A stretch of 5,898 nt of DNA from Bifidobacterium breve (lineage in GTDB: Bacteria > Actinomycetota > Actinomycetes > Mycobacteriales > Mycobacteriaceae): assembly GCA_945882475.1 (NCBI GenBank), contig CAMCWJ010000186.1, positions 1 through 5,898 on the forward strand, read 5' to 3'. Position numbers and translations under genes: made by a program. The first letter of the stretch is position 1, and every line of letters starts with the position of its first letter. Under the pieces are notes generated by a model, which made no database searches, was not told the DNA's origin, and was given only the letters and a program-made list of their open reading frames with translations. Shown here in pieces: positions 4,656 through 5,898 of this stretch.

Positions 4656-5898
4656 TCAGTCCAGATCGACCATCTGCCAGGACCGAAGCCTGGGCAGCAG
4701 CGCACTCTTCTTGTAGTGGTGGTCGGCCATCCGGCACAGGATGTCGTCGAGAGCCACCACCGCATCACAGATGTAGGGACCCTTGTTGAGCATCACGCAC
4801 TCGGCCCGTTCGCTCATCGCGGCGTCGCTGATCTCGGCCCGGGACGGCCGGCCGGTTTTGGCGAGTTGCTCGAGGACCTGGGTCGCCCAGATCACCGGCA
4901 GGTGTCCGGCTTCGCACAGCCACAACGTCTCCTCCTGCAACTCGGCCATCCGCTCGTAGCCCGACTCGACGGCCAGATCACCGCGCGCGATCATCACGCC
5001 CACCCGGGGGTGCGCCATGGCGGTCAGGATCAGTTGGGGGAGTTGCTCGAACGCCCGCTGGGTCTCGATCTTGAGGACCAGGCCGAGATGGTCGCCGCCC
5101 ATACGGGTCAGCGCATCTAAAAGCGTTGTCACGTCGTCGGATTCACGGACGAACGAGAGGTCGACGAGGTCGGCGATGTCGATCACGGTGGCAAGGTCGG
5201 TGAGATCTTTGGCGGTCAGCGCCGAGATCGGCAGGTCGGTGTCGGGCACATTGATGCCCTTACCGGCCCGCAGGGTGACCGATCCGTGCGATGGGTGCTC
5301 GATTCGCGCCTCGAGGTGATCGGCGTTCACCGCGATTACCTGCCCGCTGAGCCGTCCGTCGTCGAAGAAGATCCGATCGCCCACGGCGGCGTTGTCGAAC
5401 AACTCGGGCAGGGTGCAGCCGATCCGGGGAGCGGCGCCGGGATCGACCCGCGCGGGGGTGCAGTCGCGATCCAGCCGCAACACGTCACCTGCACTCAGAC
5501 GGATGCCCTGTTCGGTAGGCGGCAACTCACCGACCACGGCGGTGTCTGTGCCCGTCCGAAGCACGGTGCCGGTGCCCAGGTAGGAGGTCTTCGTCGTGGT
5601 CAGAAGGAATCCGCCCGGCGCCGCGGCGGCCAGTACCAGACGGCGTTTGGAGCCGCGGGTGTCGCGCAGCACGAGTTCTTCGCCGACGTGCCGTCGGGCC
5701 AGCCATCCCGCGTCCACCGGTACCACGGTCAGTTCGTTGTCCGGTGCGGGAGCCGGGTGATCGGCGGCGGTGAGCCATCCGCGCGCGGCATCGACCACCT
5801 GGCCGGCCAGGTCGCGTCGCGGGCGAAGCCGCACCACCTTCGGCCCGGGTACCAGCGGCCCGGTGCGCAGCTTGGGTCCGGCCAGATCCATCGCCACC
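4656..5898 (-). CDS. Atypical pyruvate-kinase-like protein, C-terminal part (5' end outside window)
   Basis: The 414 visible codons, including the stop, encode most of a pyruvate-kinase-family (PF00224) protein; the start lies beyond base 5898, and the GTG at 5897 is an internal valine in VAMDLAGPKLRTG. Numbering from that valine, barrel motifs are GKGINVP (212-218), ISALTAKDLTDL (224-235), VDLSFVR (245-251), the catalytic and metal site LKIET (275-279, K276 and E278), VMIARGDLAVE (301-311, R305 and D307), VIWATQVLEQL (335-345), PSRAEISDAA (351-360) and MLNKGPYI (369-376). The active-site Lys, metal ligands and catalytic Thr (T339) positions are kept, so catalysis is possible. It departs from textbook enzymes in the cation-site motif, an enlarged middle (B-like) domain, and absence of the C-terminal allosteric domain: it ends about 40 residues after GPYI. 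It converges on the SDR gene with one base between stops. The substrate is uncertain. Confidence 0.85.
   Translation of the reverse strand, partial: VAMDLAGPKLRTGPLVPGPKVVRLRPRRDLAGQVVDAARGWLTAADHPAPAPDNELTVVPVDAGWLARRHVGEELVLRDTRGSKRRLVLAAAAPGGFLLTTTKTSYLGTGTVLRTGTDTAVVGELPPTEQGIRLSAGDVLRLDRDCTPARVDPGAAPRIGCTLPELFDNAAVGDRIFFDDGRLSGQVIAVNADHLEARIEHPSHGSVTLRAGKGINVPDTDLPISALTAKDLTDLATVIDIADLVDLSFVRESDDVTTLLDALTRMGGDHLGLVLKIETQRAFEQLPQLILTAMAHPRVGVMIARGDLAVESGYERMAELQEETLWLCEAGHLPVIWATQVLEQLAKTGRPSRAEISDAAMSERAECVMLNKGPYICDAVVALDDILCRMADHHYKKSALLPRLRSWQMVDLD

Noticed and set aside
3659..4768. Long open frame antisense to the SDR gene (369 codons)
   Set aside because: It overlaps the clearly coding SDR gene on the other strand, and its product is low-complexity Gly/Arg/His-rich without family motifs.
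1..5898. A novel defence, mobile or biosynthetic system
   Set aside because: Gene order and products match the conserved dcw end plus metabolic neighbours; no transposase, integrase, nuclease, toxin-antitoxin pair or assembly-line enzyme is visible, and base composition is even throughout.

Overview
The window looks like a chromosomal segment of a high-GC actinobacterium, almost certainly a Mycobacterium (sensu lato, probably a non-tuberculous species). Codon third positions are strongly G/C throughout. The encoded SepF and Wag31 proteins agree with the mycobacterial ones, as remembered, over long stretches. The gene order yggS - sepF - yggT - wag31 is the conserved downstream end of the division and cell wall (dcw) cluster, which in mycobacteria lies just after ftsZ.

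Layout: the 3' end of the PLP-binding yggS gene (1-450, cut by the window start) is followed by sepF (515-1171), which encodes an FtsZ membrane anchor, and yggT (1236-1559), a small membrane protein. A 225-bp gap follows, occupied by a 32-bp tandem repeat that supplies the yggT stop codon, a 17-bp perfect palindrome and candidate promoter elements. Then come wag31/divIVA (1785-2549), a two-helix membrane protein with a repetitive acidic tail (2609-3241), and a fused SRPBCC plus TIGR01777-type SDR protein (3284-4654). All of these are on the + strand. Converging on them from the - strand, with one base between the stop codons, is the 3' part of an atypical pyruvate-kinase-like gene (4656-5898, 5' end outside the window).

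How the genes work together: SepF tethers FtsZ filaments to the membrane at the septum. Wag31 gathers at the poles and new septa and directs polar peptidoglycan synthesis. YggT is a membrane protein genetically linked to these functions. The two-helix protein directly after wag31 is probably co-transcribed with it, and its position suggests an envelope role, but its function is unknown. The SDR fusion and the pyruvate-kinase-like gene look like metabolic neighbours with no evident link to division.

I see no tRNA, rRNA, CRISPR array, transposase, phage gene or integration scar, and no convincing undescribed multi-gene system. The items most worth a second look are the 32-bp repeat at the end of yggT (apparently born from the gene's own 3' end), the palindrome in the wag31 leader, the expanding 27-bp coding repeat in the acidic tail, and the altered cation-site motif plus enlarged middle domain of the pyruvate-kinase-like protein. 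No gene-free stretch exceeds 300 bases.
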